Shown piece after piece: positions 19,283-27,903 of a stretch of 64,000 nucleotides of DNA. The stretch is from JBBDMC01 sp963775235. Its GTDB lineage: Bacteria; Pseudomonadota; Alphaproteobacteria; Rhizobiales; Kaistiaceae. Numbering within the stretch: position 1 is the first letter of the stretch; every line of letters starts with the position of its first letter. The DNA lies in assembly GCA_963775235.1 (NCBI GenBank), contig CAVZHY010000002.1, forward strand, positions 124,001-188,000, read 5' to 3'. A program made the position numbers and the translations under genes. The notes beneath the pieces were generated by a model that saw only the letters and a program-made list of their open reading frames with translations, was not told the DNA's origin and ran no database searches.

Positions 19283-19882
19283 CTAGAAAGCGATGTTCAC
19301 CCGGAGCACGCGGCCGATCACCATGGTCAGCGCAAGGCTCACAAGGAAGTCGAGCACGACAAATCCGATCGCCACATCGACACCGACGTCAAGCGCGCGC
19401 CGGGCGATCAGGTAGCTGAACCTCAGCGCGATCGCCAGCGCCAGCAGCGATGGGAAGAACAGGACCTGCGGGCTGATCAGGCCGGCGAGGTCGGCAAGAG
19501 CGATCACGGCGAAAGGCAGGACCGTCAGCACCGACGACCAGTTTCGCGCCACCACGTATGCCGGATAGCCCTTTTGAATATTCAGGAATCTTGCCAGCGC
19601 CGCCAGCAGTAACGGCAGCGTCACCCAGTCGAAGGCGAACGCCAGCCATTTGGCGGCGAAATAGGCTGCCTCGTTGAACGTGCCGGCCTCTGCCGCGGCA
19701 AGGTAGGCGCGGTGGTCGGCGAGGACCGTCAGCTCGTAGGCCGGCACCACCAGGATCACCGCCTGGAACGAGCGCCAGAAGCCGCCATAGCTCGCGTCGA
19801 ACAGGCGCATCGCATTCGGCCGGTCGAAGAACAGGAGCCAGGCGCCGTTGAGCGAGCGCGCAACTTCGTCGAGGGAGATCAC
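19283..19882 (-). CDS. Predicted integral membrane protein downstream of dapE
   Basis: A 199-residue membrane protein with about five hydrophobic segments (for example SFQAVILVVPAYELTVL, WLAFAFDWVTLPLLLAALA, LTVLPFAVIALADLAGLI). The start chosen is GTG 19880-19882, which overlaps the dapE stop as GTGA; the frame is open further upstream inside dapE but that part is a shadow. The same arrangement (membrane protein after dapE) is common in related genomes from memory, but I do not recognise a named family. The conserved-looking N-terminus MISLDEVARSLNGAWLLFFD is soluble. Function unknown. Confidence 0.75.
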   Translation of the reverse strand: MISLDEVARSLNGAWLLFFDRPNAMRLFDASYGGFWRSFQAVILVVPAYELTVLADHRAYLAAAEAGTFNEAAYFAAKWLAFAFDWVTLPLLLAALARFLNIQKGYPAYVVARNWSSVLTVLPFAVIALADLAGLISPQVLFFPSLLALAIALRFSYLIARRALDVGVDVAIGFVVLDFLVSLALTMVIGRVLRVNIAF

Positions 19883-21049
19883 GCGCACTCCGTGCCGAAA
19901 TAACGTTCGAGGAAGCGGCGATAGATCGCAGTCAACGCGTTGAGGTCGTCGACCGGTATCCGTTCGTCCACCTGGTGCATCGTGTCGCCGACAGGCCCGA
20001 ACTCGACCACCGGGCATATGTCCTTGAAAAAGCGAGCGTCAGACGTTCCACCGCCGGTTGTTTGTTCAGGCTTCAGCCCCGTGGCTTCGGTGATCGCCGC
20101 CGAGAGAAGATCGACCAGGGCGCCCGGACGGGTCAAAAACCACGCGCTGGCGCCCGGCGCGATCGTCAGGTCGCAGGACGCATCTCCCGCGCCCGCGGCG
20201 ATCTCGCTCCGTAGCCGTTCTTCGAGCGTAGCCGGCGACCAGTGGTCGTTGAAGCGGATGTTGAATTGCGCCGTCGCCGCGGCAGGGATGACGTTGAACG
20301 CAGGGTTGCCGACGTCGACACTGGTGATTTCGAGCCCGGAAGGCGCGAAGTCGGCGCTGCCGTCGTCCAGGCGGAGGCGGGTCAGCCGGTCGAGGATGCG
20401 CACGAGGCGCGGGATCGGATTGTCCGCCAGTTCGGCGTAGGCGACGTGCCCCTGCCGGCCGTTGACGCGGATGGTGGCCGACAGGCTGCCCCGCCGGCCG
20501 ATCTTGATGGTATCGCCGAGGCGCGCGCGGGAGGTCGGCTCGCCGACGATCGCCGCGTCAAAGCGGTGGCCGGCAGCGAGTGCCCAGTCCACCAGCTTCT
20601 TTGTGCCGTTGATCGACGGGCCTTCCTCGTCGCCGGTGATGGCGAACGACAGGGTGCCGGCCGCAAGCGGTCGCTGGCGGAGGTAGCCGAGAGCCGCGGC
20701 GAGAAAGCAGGCGATGCCGCCTTTCATGTCCTGCGCGCCACGACCGTAGAGCGCGCCGTCCGCGACGTCGCCGGCGAACGGCGGATGACTCCACCGCGTC
20801 TCGTCGCCGGGTGGCACCACGTCGGTATGCCCGGCGAAGACGAGGTGAGGCGGTCCGCTGCCGATCGAGGCAAAGAGGTTCGTCGACGTCGGGCGTGCCC
20901 GGCGCCGAAAACCTCATCCGTTCCACCCTGAATCCGGCGGACGCCAGCACGTCGGCCAGATACGCCTGCGCGCCCGCGTCCGCCGGCGTCACCGACGGGC
21001 AGGCGATCAGCGTCTTGGCGAAGGCGACAGGATCGGGCGATTGCGACAT
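19879..21049 (-). CDS. dapE: Succinyl-diaminopimelate desuccinylase (frame broken by +1)
   Basis: Zinc M20 peptidase-fold enzyme that releases LL-diaminopimelate in the succinylase branch of lysine and peptidoglycan synthesis. It starts at ATG 21049 (SPDPVAFAKTLIACPSVTPADAG) and reads to RFSAPGTPDVD, where one extra base near 20883 shifts the frame; it continues as NLFASIG and HTDVVPPGDETRWSHPPFAG. Metal-site motifs are GRGAQDMKGG, TGDEEGPSINGTKKL and the late VEFGPVGDTMHQVDER. The corrected length is about 390 residues, slightly long but normal. It is followed by a membrane protein and sits near dapD. Confidence 0.92.
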
Positions 21050-21144
21050 CTGACGGCGACCGGGCAGGAGGAAAGGCGCCGGCCGGGTTTAGCGATCCCG
21101 GTCCGCGCGCGTCAATCCGGCCAGGCGGCAATCACCCGATCGGG

Positions 21145-21360
21145 CTAGGAACGGGCCGTGTTCTCGGCGATCTCCTGAAGCAGGAAGAACGTCGCCGCCA
21201 GTACGGCGGAAAGGACGAAACCGAACACACCGCCAAGAATGAACCCAAGGACGCCGCTCCAGGCCAAGCCCGAGATGGCGGACGAAAGCGTCAGCAGCAC
21301 AACGACGACGACCACGAAAATTTCCGCGGTCTTGATGACGAATTGCCGAAATTGATCCAT
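21145..21360 (-). CDS. Small membrane protein between dapD and dapE
   Basis: 71 residues starting MDQFRQFVIKTAEIFVVVVV, with two predicted membrane helices: FVVVVVVLLTLSSAISGLA and GFVLSAVLAATFFLLQEIA. The segment SGLAWSGVLGFILGGVFGFV between them is glycine-rich. The ATG at 21358-21360 lies 78 bases after the dapD stop. It is probably part of the dapD-dapE transcription unit. Similar small proteins occur next to dapE in other Hyphomicrobiales as I recall, but the function is unknown. Confidence 0.75.
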   Translation of the reverse strand: MDQFRQFVIKTAEIFVVVVVVLLTLSSAISGLAWSGVLGFILGGVFGFVLSAVLAATFFLLQEIAENTARS

Positions 21361-21437
21361 TGCGGTGATCCCCGTTCGAGCCAGGCGCGACTCGGCCGGC
21401 AACCTACCCGGATCGCGGTCCGTTGGGAACGGCCGCC

Positions 21438-22286
21438 TCAATCGCGCAAGAGTTCGTTGATCGAAGTCTTGGCGCGCGTCTTCTCGTCGACCTTCTTGAC
21501 GATGACGGCGCAGTAGAGCGACGGACCCCAGTCCTTGCCCGGCAGCGGCTTGCCCGGCAGGCTCCCCGAAACCACGACCGAATAGGGCGGCACCTTGCCG
21601 ATGTGGATCTCGCCGGTCTCGCGGTCGACCACCTTGGTCGAGGCGCCGATGAAGACGCCCATGGAGATGACCGAGCCCTCGCCCACCACCACGCCCTCGA
21701 CCACCTCCGAGCGCGCGCCGATGAAGCAGTTGTCCTCGATGATGGTCGGCCCGGCCTGCAGCGGCTCCAGCACGCCGCCGATGCCGACGCCGCCGGAGAG
21801 GTGGCAATTCTTGCCGATCTGCGCGCAACTGCCGACGGTCACCCAGGTATCGACCATGGTGCCGGTGTCGACGTGGGCGCCGAGGTTGACGAACGACGGC
21901 ATCAGCACCACGCCCGGTGCGATGTAGGCCGACTTGCGCACGATACAGTTGGGCACGGCGCGGAAGCCGGCGCGGGCGAAATCGACGTCGCTCCAGCCGT
22001 CGAACTTGGACGGCACCTTGTCCCACCAGCCGCTGCCGCCGGGGCCGCCGGGGATCATGGCCATCGGGTTCAGCCGGAAGGACAGCAGCACCGCCTTCTT
22101 CAGCCACTGGTTGACGGCCCAGCCGTCGTCCTTCTTCTCGGCGACGCGCACCTCGCCGCGGTCGAGCAGCGCCAGGGCTTCGTCCACCGCCTCGCGTACG
22201 GCGCCGGCGGTCGTCACCTCGATCGCCTCGCGCTTGTCCCACGCCGCCTCGATGGTCGTGGCGAGCCCGGCAACGTTGGCGGTCAT
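21438..22286 (-). CDS. dapD: 2,3,4,5-tetrahydropyridine-2,6-dicarboxylate N-succinyltransferase
   Basis: Succinyl-CoA-dependent step of lysine/diaminopimelate synthesis. The 282-residue protein has the N-terminal helical domain (TTIEAAWDKREAIE) and then a left-handed parallel beta-helix of hexapeptide repeats (from about residue 105: IVRKSAYIAPGVVLMPSFVN, GAHVDTGTMVDTWVTVGSCA, IGKNCHLSGGVGIGGVLEPL). The active-site region LEPLQAGPTIIEDNCFIGAR is present. ATG 22286 overlaps the upstream nucleotidase stop by four bases. Confidence 0.96.
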   Translation of the reverse strand: MTANVAGLATTIEAAWDKREAIEVTTAGAVREAVDEALALLDRGEVRVAEKKDDGWAVNQWLKKAVLLSFRLNPMAMIPGGPGGSGWWDKVPSKFDGWSDVDFARAGFRAVPNCIVRKSAYIAPGVVLMPSFVNLGAHVDTGTMVDTWVTVGSCAQIGKNCHLSGGVGIGGVLEPLQAGPTIIEDNCFIGARSEVVEGVVVGEGSVISMGVFIGASTKVVDRETGEIHIGKVPPYSVVVSGSLPGKPLPGKDWGPSLYCAVIVKKVDEKTRAKTSINELLRD

Positions 22287-23026
22287 GGGTGTGATCCTTT
22301 CGTGTGGGGGAGCACCTTTTCCAGGAAGGCGGTCAGATCGTCGGTGAGGAAGTCGATGTGCCGGGCGTCGTGACCCTGCATCTCCCAGTCCTCGCTGAAC
22401 ACCTCCCGCGTGCCCGAGGGGACCACCAGCACCGTGGTCATGCCGAGCGCCTGCGGCTCGACGAGGTTGCGCGCGAGGTCCTCGAACATCGCCGCCCGTT
22501 TCGCTTCCACCCCGGTCGTGGCGAGGAACCGGTCGTAGGTCTCCCGGTTCGGCTTCGGCAGGAGCTGCGACCGCACGATGTCGAAGATGTCCTCGAAGTG
22601 CGCGGTAACGCCGAGCCGCCCCGCGACCTTTTCGGCGTGCGCCCGCGATCCGTTGGTGAGGATGAACTTGCGTCCCGGCAGCGCGCCGATCGCCGCCGCC
22701 AGCCGCGGATCGGGCTCTACCGGGGAATGGTCGATGTCGTGGACGTATTCGAGGAAATCGTCGGGCTGGATGCCGTGCTCCTCCATCAGGCCGCGCAGCG
22801 TCGTGCCGTAACGCCGGTAGTAGTCCTTCTGAACCCGCTGCGCCTCCTCCGGCGGCAGGCTGAGGACGCGGCCGACGTATGTCCGGATGCGCGCGTCGAC
22901 CTGCTGGAACAGGTTGATGTGGCGCGGATAGAGCGTGTTGTCGAGATCGAACACCCAGGCGTTGATCCGGGCGAAGTGGGACAGGTCGCGCGACCCAGCC
23001 GAAGACGACGGCGACGGGGCATTCAT
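22283..23026 (-). CDS. HAD-superfamily pyrimidine 5'-nucleotidase
   Basis: HAD hydrolase of the pyrimidine 5'-nucleotidase subfamily (yeast Sdt1/Phm8-like), 247 residues. The first motif is VFDLDNTLYPRHINLF near residue 29, with the nucleophile and acid/base aspartates DxD. Motif II is ILTNGSRAHAEKVAGRLGV near residue 121, and motif III/IV is LPKPNRETYDR with EDLARNLVEP. It overlaps argB upstream and dapD downstream by four bases each, placing it in a tight argB-nucleotidase-dapD operon. Substrate in the cell is unproven; NMP turnover is likely. Confidence 0.88.
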   Translation of the reverse strand: MNAPSPSSSAGSRDLSHFARINAWVFDLDNTLYPRHINLFQQVDARIRTYVGRVLSLPPEEAQRVQKDYYRRYGTTLRGLMEEHGIQPDDFLEYVHDIDHSPVEPDPRLAAAIGALPGRKFILTNGSRAHAEKVAGRLGVTAHFEDIFDIVRSQLLPKPNRETYDRFLATTGVEAKRAAMFEDLARNLVEPQALGMTTVLVVPSGTREVFSEDWEMQGHDARHIDFLTDDLTAFLEKVLPHTKGSHP

Positions 23027-23928
23027 GGCTTGATCAGCGTTCCGGCGCCGTGGTCGGTGAAGAGTTCCAGGAGCACGGCGTGCGGCGTCTTGCCGTCCAG
23101 AATGACCACCCCCTCGACGCCCCCCGCGATCGCGTCGATGCAGGTCTCCACCTTGGGTATCATGCCGCCCGAGATGGTGCCGTCGGCGATGAGGTCGCGC
23201 GCCTGGCGGATGGTCATCTCGCGGATGAGCTGCCCGCCCGCGTCAAGCACGCCGGGAACGTCGGTGAGGAACAACAGGCGCGATGCGTCGAGCGCACCGG
23301 CGACCGCACCGGCGAAGGTATCGGCGTTGACGTTGTAGGTCTGGCCGTCGCTGCCTGGCGCCACCGGCGCGATCACCGGGATCAGGCCGGCGCCAAGCAC
23401 CATGTCGATGACGGCGCGGTTAATCCGCTTCGGCTCGCCGACGAAGCCGAGGTCCACCACCTTCTCGATGTTGGAATTGGGGTCTTTCACCGCCCGCGTC
23501 ACCTTCTCGGCGAACACCATGTTGCCGTCCTTGCCGGAAAGGCCGACCGCCTTGCCACCTTCGGCGTTGATCGCCATGACGATCTCTTTGTTGATCGATC
23601 CGGCGAGCACCATCTCGACCACCTCGACGGTGCGCTTGTCCGTCACCCTGAGGCCGGCGCGAAACTCCGACTTGATGCCGAGCCGCTCCAGCATCTCGCC
23701 GATCTGCGGTCCGCCGCCGTGGACGACCACCGGCTTCACCCCCGACGTCTCGAGCAGCGTGATGTCGCGGGCGAACGCCTGGGCGAGGTCGGCATCGCCC
23801 ATGGCGTGGCCGCCGTACTTCACCACCACCACCTTGCCGTCGTAGGCCAGCATATAGGGCAGCGCCGCCGAGATCAGGCGCGCCCGCTGGATCGCGTCGG
23901 TGGTGCCTTGATCGTGTGCTGCGTCCAT
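23023..23928 (-). CDS. argB: Acetylglutamate kinase
   Basis: Second step of arginine synthesis, phosphorylating N-acetyl-L-glutamate. ATG at 23926-23928 gives a 301-residue protein starting MDAAHDQGTTDAIQRARLIS; an in-frame upstream extension exists but has no support. The nucleotide-binding VVVKYGGHAMGD (about residue 33), PVVVHGGGPQIGEMLERLGI and the substrate loop FRAGLRVTDKRTVEVVEMVL are present, as is VYNVNADT-like YNVNADTFAGAVAGAL. The last four bases overlap the nucleotidase start. Confidence 0.95.
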   Translation of the reverse strand: MDAAHDQGTTDAIQRARLISAALPYMLAYDGKVVVVKYGGHAMGDADLAQAFARDITLLETSGVKPVVVHGGGPQIGEMLERLGIKSEFRAGLRVTDKRTVEVVEMVLAGSINKEIVMAINAEGGKAVGLSGKDGNMVFAEKVTRAVKDPNSNIEKVVDLGFVGEPKRINRAVIDMVLGAGLIPVIAPVAPGSDGQTYNVNADTFAGAVAGALDASRLLFLTDVPGVLDAGGQLIREMTIRQARDLIADGTISGGMIPKVETCIDAIAGGVEGVVILDGKTPHAVLLELFTDHGAGTLIKP

Positions 23929-24164
23929 CTGGAATTTTTCCCGCGGAATCGGACCGGTTCTATAGCGGCTCGTCCGGCTTGCCACAAATAGACCGCTATT
24001 CGGCCGCCGGGAGTTGCCGGCACAATATCGATTGATATGATCTGATCTGGCCGTCCGTGGACTGTCAGGACGTCGATTGAGGGAAATCGCATATCATATC
24101 AAAGGGTTCACGAACGGGAAGACGCTGCTGAACGCAACCTCACTGCCACACGACGGGGGGAACA

Positions 24165-24431
24165 ATGCAGATGTCGCGCGTCAATATCCTTGGATGGGTG
24201 CTCATGCTGGCCGGCTGTGCTCTTTGGGGCTACGGCTATTTCGTCACCGGACACCCGAGCCTGGTGAATTGGGGTGAAGTGCTGCCAGGCTGGCTGGCGG
24301 TTTACGTGCCGAACCTGGAGGCCGAAGCCGGGATCGCGGTGATGATCGTCGCCATGGTCCCGATGTATTGGCCGAACCGTCGTTCCGCCGAGCCGTCAGG
24401 TCGCGAGCAGCCCCGCGATCTCAGCCCGTAG
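24165..24431 (+). CDS. Small membrane protein
   Basis: An 88-residue product beginning MQMSRVNILGWVLMLAGCAL, with two membrane helices (residues about 7-26 and 55-70) and a polar tail. It starts at ATG 24165 after AGGGGGGAAC-type purine-rich sequence, a plausible ribosome-binding site. Its last 36 bases overlap the 3' end of yihA on the other strand. No family recognised; the 236-base gap upstream has an inverted repeat (ATAGCGG/CCGCTAT near 23962-23998) and the AT-rich stretch expected of a promoter. Confidence 0.6.
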   Translation: MQMSRVNILGWVLMLAGCALWGYGYFVTGHPSLVNWGEVLPGWLAVYVPNLEAEAGIAVMIVAMVPMYWPNRRSAEPSGREQPRDLSP

Positions 24432-25043
24432 TCGATCTATCCCGGCGCCGGTCTCGGCCGAGGTTGCGATGATGTTCGGATGCGCGGCGGGCCTCCGTCC
24501 GATCGCGTCCGTCGTGGCGGCCACCATTGCCAGCAGCGCGTCCGGTTTCAGCTTGTCGCACTTGGTCAGCAGGAGCTGATAGGAGACGGCGGCACCGTCG
24601 AGGAGACGGAGCATGTCGGCATCGTTCTGCTTCAGCCCGTGGCGGGCGTCGACCAGCAGGTAAACCCGGCGCAGGTTGGGTCGCCCCGCCAGATAGGCGC
24701 GCGCCATGCGCTGCCACCATGCCGCTTCCTTCTTCGGTGCGCGTGCATAGCCATAACCCGGCATGTCAACGACCGTCAGGCCGGGGTCGGCCCCGAACAG
24801 GTTGAGCTGGCGTGTACGGCCCGGCGTGTTGGATGTGCGGGCGAGCGCCTTCTGCCCGGTGAGGGCGTTGATCAGCGACGACTTGCCGACGTTCGATCGC
24901 CCCGCGAACGCGACCTCGATGCCGGAGGGGGGCGGCAGGTCGGAGGGCGCCGCGGCACCGGCGATGAAACGCCACGGCCTCGCGAACAGGAGGCGGCCGG
25001 CTTCGACGGCGGCAGCGCAGGCGTCATCCTCCTCGATCGTCAT
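24396..25043 (-). CDS. yihA: Ribosome biogenesis GTP-binding protein YihA/EngB
   Basis: GTPase needed for 50S subunit assembly. ATG at 25041-25043 gives 215 residues; the longer frame upstream lies in repeat DNA. Motifs: P-loop AFAGRSNVGKSSLINALTG (G1), TSNTPGRTRQLN (G2), VVDMPGYGYARAPKKEAAWW (G3 and the diagnostic YGYA segment), LLTKCDKL (G4) and TSAETGAGIDRL (G5). It is on the same strand as the yidC operon, 253 bases away across a repeat. Confidence 0.95.
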   Translation of the reverse strand: MTIEEDDACAAAVEAGRLLFARPWRFIAGAAAPSDLPPPSGIEVAFAGRSNVGKSSLINALTGQKALARTSNTPGRTRQLNLFGADPGLTVVDMPGYGYARAPKKEAAWWQRMARAYLAGRPNLRRVYLLVDARHGLKQNDADMLRLLDGAAVSYQLLLTKCDKLKPDALLAMVAATTDAIGRRPAAHPNIIATSAETGAGIDRLRAEIAGLLAT

Positions 25044-25109
25044 GATGGCAGGTATTCGCGATGTTCGCTTCCCCCGCAAGGGATCGTCTCCGGTACGAGC
25101 ACATTCATT

Positions 25110-25179
25110 CGTCACCCCGACGAAAGTCGGGTTCCATCACGTACGCTGTCGATGGATTCCGACTTCCGTCGGAATGACG
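25110..25179. repeat. Dispersed inverted repeat
   Basis: CGTCACCCCGACGAAAGTCG (from 25110) pairs with CCGACTTCCGTCGGAATGACG ending at 25179. The right arm also holds its own palindrome ATTCCGACTTCCGTCGGAAT (25156-25175). It is of the same type as the element at 62047 and fills most of the gap between yihA and yidC. Confidence 0.6.
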
Positions 25180-25296
25180 CGGTACGCGGGCGGGAAACCT
25201 TCCATCTCGTGTCATCTTCCCCCCCCCCGACTTGATCGAGGGATTGACCCGAGGATAAAAGGCACAAGTCAGCCGGATGGCTGCCGCAACGAACGC

Positions 25297-27279
25297 TCAG
25301 CTTCTCGCCTTGGCGCCGGCCCCGCGCGGCTTTGGTTTGCCGCCTTGCTTCTTCGGCTTGGGCGCGGGACGCGGCGGCGGTTCGGCTTCAGCCTCGATCG
25401 TCTTGTCCTCGACGGCGCGTTGCGGCGCGCGCGCCGGCGCCGGCACGGCCGGTTTCGCCGGCGTTCGTCGGAATGTGCCCAGGATGTTGCCGAGGAGATC
25501 GACCTCTGCGCCCTGCCGACGCATGATGATGTACTGCTGAGTCACCGAAAGCGTGTTGTTCCACGCCCAGTAGATGACGAGGCCGGCCGGGAACGACGAC
25601 AACATGAAGGTGAAGATCACCGGCATCCAGGTAAAGATCATCGCCTGGGTCGGATCGGGCGGCGTCGGATTAAGCTTCATCTGGACGAACATCGTCACGC
25701 CCATGATCAGCGGCCAGGCGCCGAGGACGAGAATTCCGCCGATCAGTGGCAACGCGCTCGGGTCCCAGGGGATCAGGCCGAACAGCGTGAACACGTTGGT
25801 CGGATCAGGCGCCGAAAGATCGTGGATCCAGCCGAAGAACGGCGCGTGACGCATCTCGATCGTCACGTACAGACATTTGTACAATGAGAAGAACACCGGT
25901 ATCTGGATCGCGGTCGGCCAGCATCCCGCAAGGGGATTGACCTTCTCCTTCTTGAACAGCTCCATCTGCGCCTGTTGCTGCTTGACCTTGTCGTCCTTGT
26001 AGATCTCGCGCAGCTCGGCGATCTTCGGCTGCAGCTTCTTCATCGCGCTCATCGACTTGTACGACTTGTTGGCGAGCGGGAAGAAGGCGGCCTTGATCAG
26101 CACGGTCACGGCAAGGATGGCGAGGCCGAAATTGCCGAAGAGGCCATAGAAAAAGTCGATCACGTGGAACATCGGCTTGGTGATGATCCACAGCCACTCG
26201 CCCCAGTCGATGATCAGGTCGAAGCGATCGATGTTGCTGTAGGCGTCGACGACCGCCACCTGTTTGGCCCCGGCGAAGAGGCGGTTGGCCACCTGCGCGC
26301 TGCCGCCGGCGGCAACGGTCAGCGGCTCGCCACTGAAGTCCGCCTGGTAGCCCGGAGCCGCTCCGCCAATGTGCTCGAACTGTCCCTTGAAGGTCTTGCC
26401 CTGTTCGGGGACGAGGATCGCTGCCCAGTATTTGTCGTTGATGCCCAGCCACCCGGCCGTTGCCGGATTGAATGGGACCTGTTGGGCCTTATCGAGGGAT
26501 TTGTAGCTTTCCTGGACCACGTGCTGGCCGGTGACGGCGCCGATCAATCCAATGTGCAGGATGTAGTTGCCGCCGGCCGGGACCGTTCCATAGCGACTGA
26601 CACGGCCATAGGGCGTGAGCGACACCGACTGACCGCTGTTGTTGGCGACAGCGTCGGTGATGGTGAACATGTATTTGTCGTCGACCGAGATCGTGCGGGT
26701 GAAGGTGAGACCTGCCCCGTTGTCGTAAGTCAGCGTCACCGGTGCGGTTGTGGTGAGCTTGGCGCCGGCAGGGGCGGACCAGACGGTGTCGGGCCCCGGC
26801 GTCGCACCGGCACCGGCGGGCGCGATCCAGCCGAATTCGGCGAAATACGCGTCGGGGGCTCCGCTCGGCGACAGGAGCACGATGGTCGGGCTCTTGGGAT
26901 CGACCGTCTCGTGATAATCGTTGAGCCTGAGGTCGTCGATCCGCCCGCCGGTGAGGTTGATCGATCCCGACAAGGTACCTGTGGCGATCGCAACACGCTG
27001 GGATTTCGCCAGCGCCTCGTCGCGGGTGAGGCTGGGCGCCGTCTCCGCCGCGCTCGGCGGGGGTGCCGAAGCCCCCGGCGAGGTCGCTGCAGGCGTGCCA
27101 CCGGCGGAGGCGCCCGCCCCGGCCGCGGGCGCGCTCGCCTGCTGGTCCTGCTGTTGGGCGATCTCCTGTTGCTTCTGGGCGCGGTTCATTTCCGGCCCTG
27201 CGAACAGCACGTACCACCCGACCATCACGGCAAGTGAAAGTGCCAGAGCGAGGAGCAGGTTGCGATTTTCCGGCGTCAA
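25297..27279 (-). CDS. yidC: Membrane protein insertase YidC
   Basis: Inner-membrane insertase acting alone or with SecYEG. The 660-residue protein has an N-terminal anchor (NLLLALALSLAVMVGWYVLF), a Pro/Ala-rich linker, the large periplasmic domain, and the conserved five-helix core with FGNFGLAILAVTVLIKAAFF, SYKSMSAMKKLQPKIAELRE and CWPTAIQIPVFFSLYKCLYV, plus VIYWAWNNTLSVTQQYIIMR. The C-terminal tail is rich in K, R and P. The start is TTG 27279, overlapping the rnpA stop; there is no better start in frame. Order rpmH-rnpA-yidC is the normal one. Confidence 0.96.
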   Translation of the reverse strand: MTPENRNLLLALALSLAVMVGWYVLFAGPEMNRAQKQQEIAQQQDQQASAPAAGAGASAGGTPAATSPGASAPPPSAAETAPSLTRDEALAKSQRVAIATGTLSGSINLTGGRIDDLRLNDYHETVDPKSPTIVLLSPSGAPDAYFAEFGWIAPAGAGATPGPDTVWSAPAGAKLTTTAPVTLTYDNGAGLTFTRTISVDDKYMFTITDAVANNSGQSVSLTPYGRVSRYGTVPAGGNYILHIGLIGAVTGQHVVQESYKSLDKAQQVPFNPATAGWLGINDKYWAAILVPEQGKTFKGQFEHIGGAAPGYQADFSGEPLTVAAGGSAQVANRLFAGAKQVAVVDAYSNIDRFDLIIDWGEWLWIITKPMFHVIDFFYGLFGNFGLAILAVTVLIKAAFFPLANKSYKSMSAMKKLQPKIAELREIYKDDKVKQQQAQMELFKKEKVNPLAGCWPTAIQIPVFFSLYKCLYVTIEMRHAPFFGWIHDLSAPDPTNVFTLFGLIPWDPSALPLIGGILVLGAWPLIMGVTMFVQMKLNPTPPDPTQAMIFTWMPVIFTFMLSSFPAGLVIYWAWNNTLSVTQQYIIMRRQGAEVDLLGNILGTFRRTPAKPAVPAPARAPQRAVEDKTIEAEAEPPPRPAPKPKKQGGKPKPRGAGAKARS

Positions 27280-27632
27280 CGCGACTTCTTCTCCGTATTG
27301 CCGCGCGCCAGCGCGGCGAACCCGCTGATTAGATCGTTAACTAGTCGGTCGAATTGAAGGGTCAAAGCGGCGCTGCGTGCAACAACTACATAATCCGTGC
27401 CGGTTTGCGCATGGTCCACCGCTGCAGCGCGGAGCGCTTCCCGAAGGCGCCGGCGGATGCGATTGCGCACGACCGCGTTTCCGATCTTCTTGGTCACCGT
27501 GATGCCGAAGCGCGGCGGCCGATCACCTGATTCACCACCAACGGCAAGCGCCTGCAGGACGAAGCCTGGCCGTGTGACGCGCCGTCCGCCTGCGACGGCC
27601 TTGAAGGCGGCGCGGCGTTTCAGGCGCTCCAT
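27276..27632 (-). CDS. rnpA: Ribonuclease P protein component
   Basis: Protein subunit of RNase P, which trims tRNA 5' ends. ATG at 27630-27632 gives 118 residues starting MERLKRRAAFKAVAGGRRVT; the frame is open upstream but unsupported. The RNR motif is IGNAVVRNRIRRRLREALR near residues 55-73, and FGITVTKKIG precedes it. The last four bases overlap the TTG of yidC. It follows rpmH by 34 bases, as is usual. Confidence 0.95.
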   Translation of the reverse strand: MERLKRRAAFKAVAGGRRVTRPGFVLQALAVGGESGDRPPRFGITVTKKIGNAVVRNRIRRRLREALRAAAVDHAQTGTDYVVVARSAALTLQFDRLVNDLISGFAALARGNTEKKSR

Positions 27633-27666
27633 CGGTTGGAGAGCCGGAGTTGCCGGCGGCGAAAGC

Positions 27667-27801
27667 TCAGGCAGATAGCCGCTTGCGTCCGCGTTGGCGG
27701 CGGGCGGCGAGAACCTTGCGGCCGCCGGTAGTCGCCATCCGGGCACGGAAACCATGGCGACGCTTGCGCACGAGCTTGCTCGGTTGGTACGTCCGTTTCA
27801 T
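27667..27801 (-). CDS. rpmH: 50S ribosomal protein L34
   Basis: Ribosomal protein L34, 44 residues, with the invariant start MKRTYQPSKLVRKRRHGFRA and the RMATTGGRKVLAARRQRGRK core. ATG at 27799-27801. It heads the rpmH-rnpA-yidC unit. Confidence 0.97.
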   Translation of the reverse strand: MKRTYQPSKLVRKRRHGFRARMATTGGRKVLAARRQRGRKRLSA

Positions 27802-27903
27802 CTCGCCTTCTCCGCGCGACCTGATCGCGTCGGGCTTATAAGGAGTGGGCCGAATCGAGTCAAACGCGGCGTGGACCCGCGGGACTCCGGGAAAAGGCGC
27901 GGC

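Noticed and set aside
27694..27903. 70-residue upstream extension of the FAD oxidoreductase
   Set aside because: It runs antisense through rpmH; the FAD motif expected at the start follows ATG 27904 directly.
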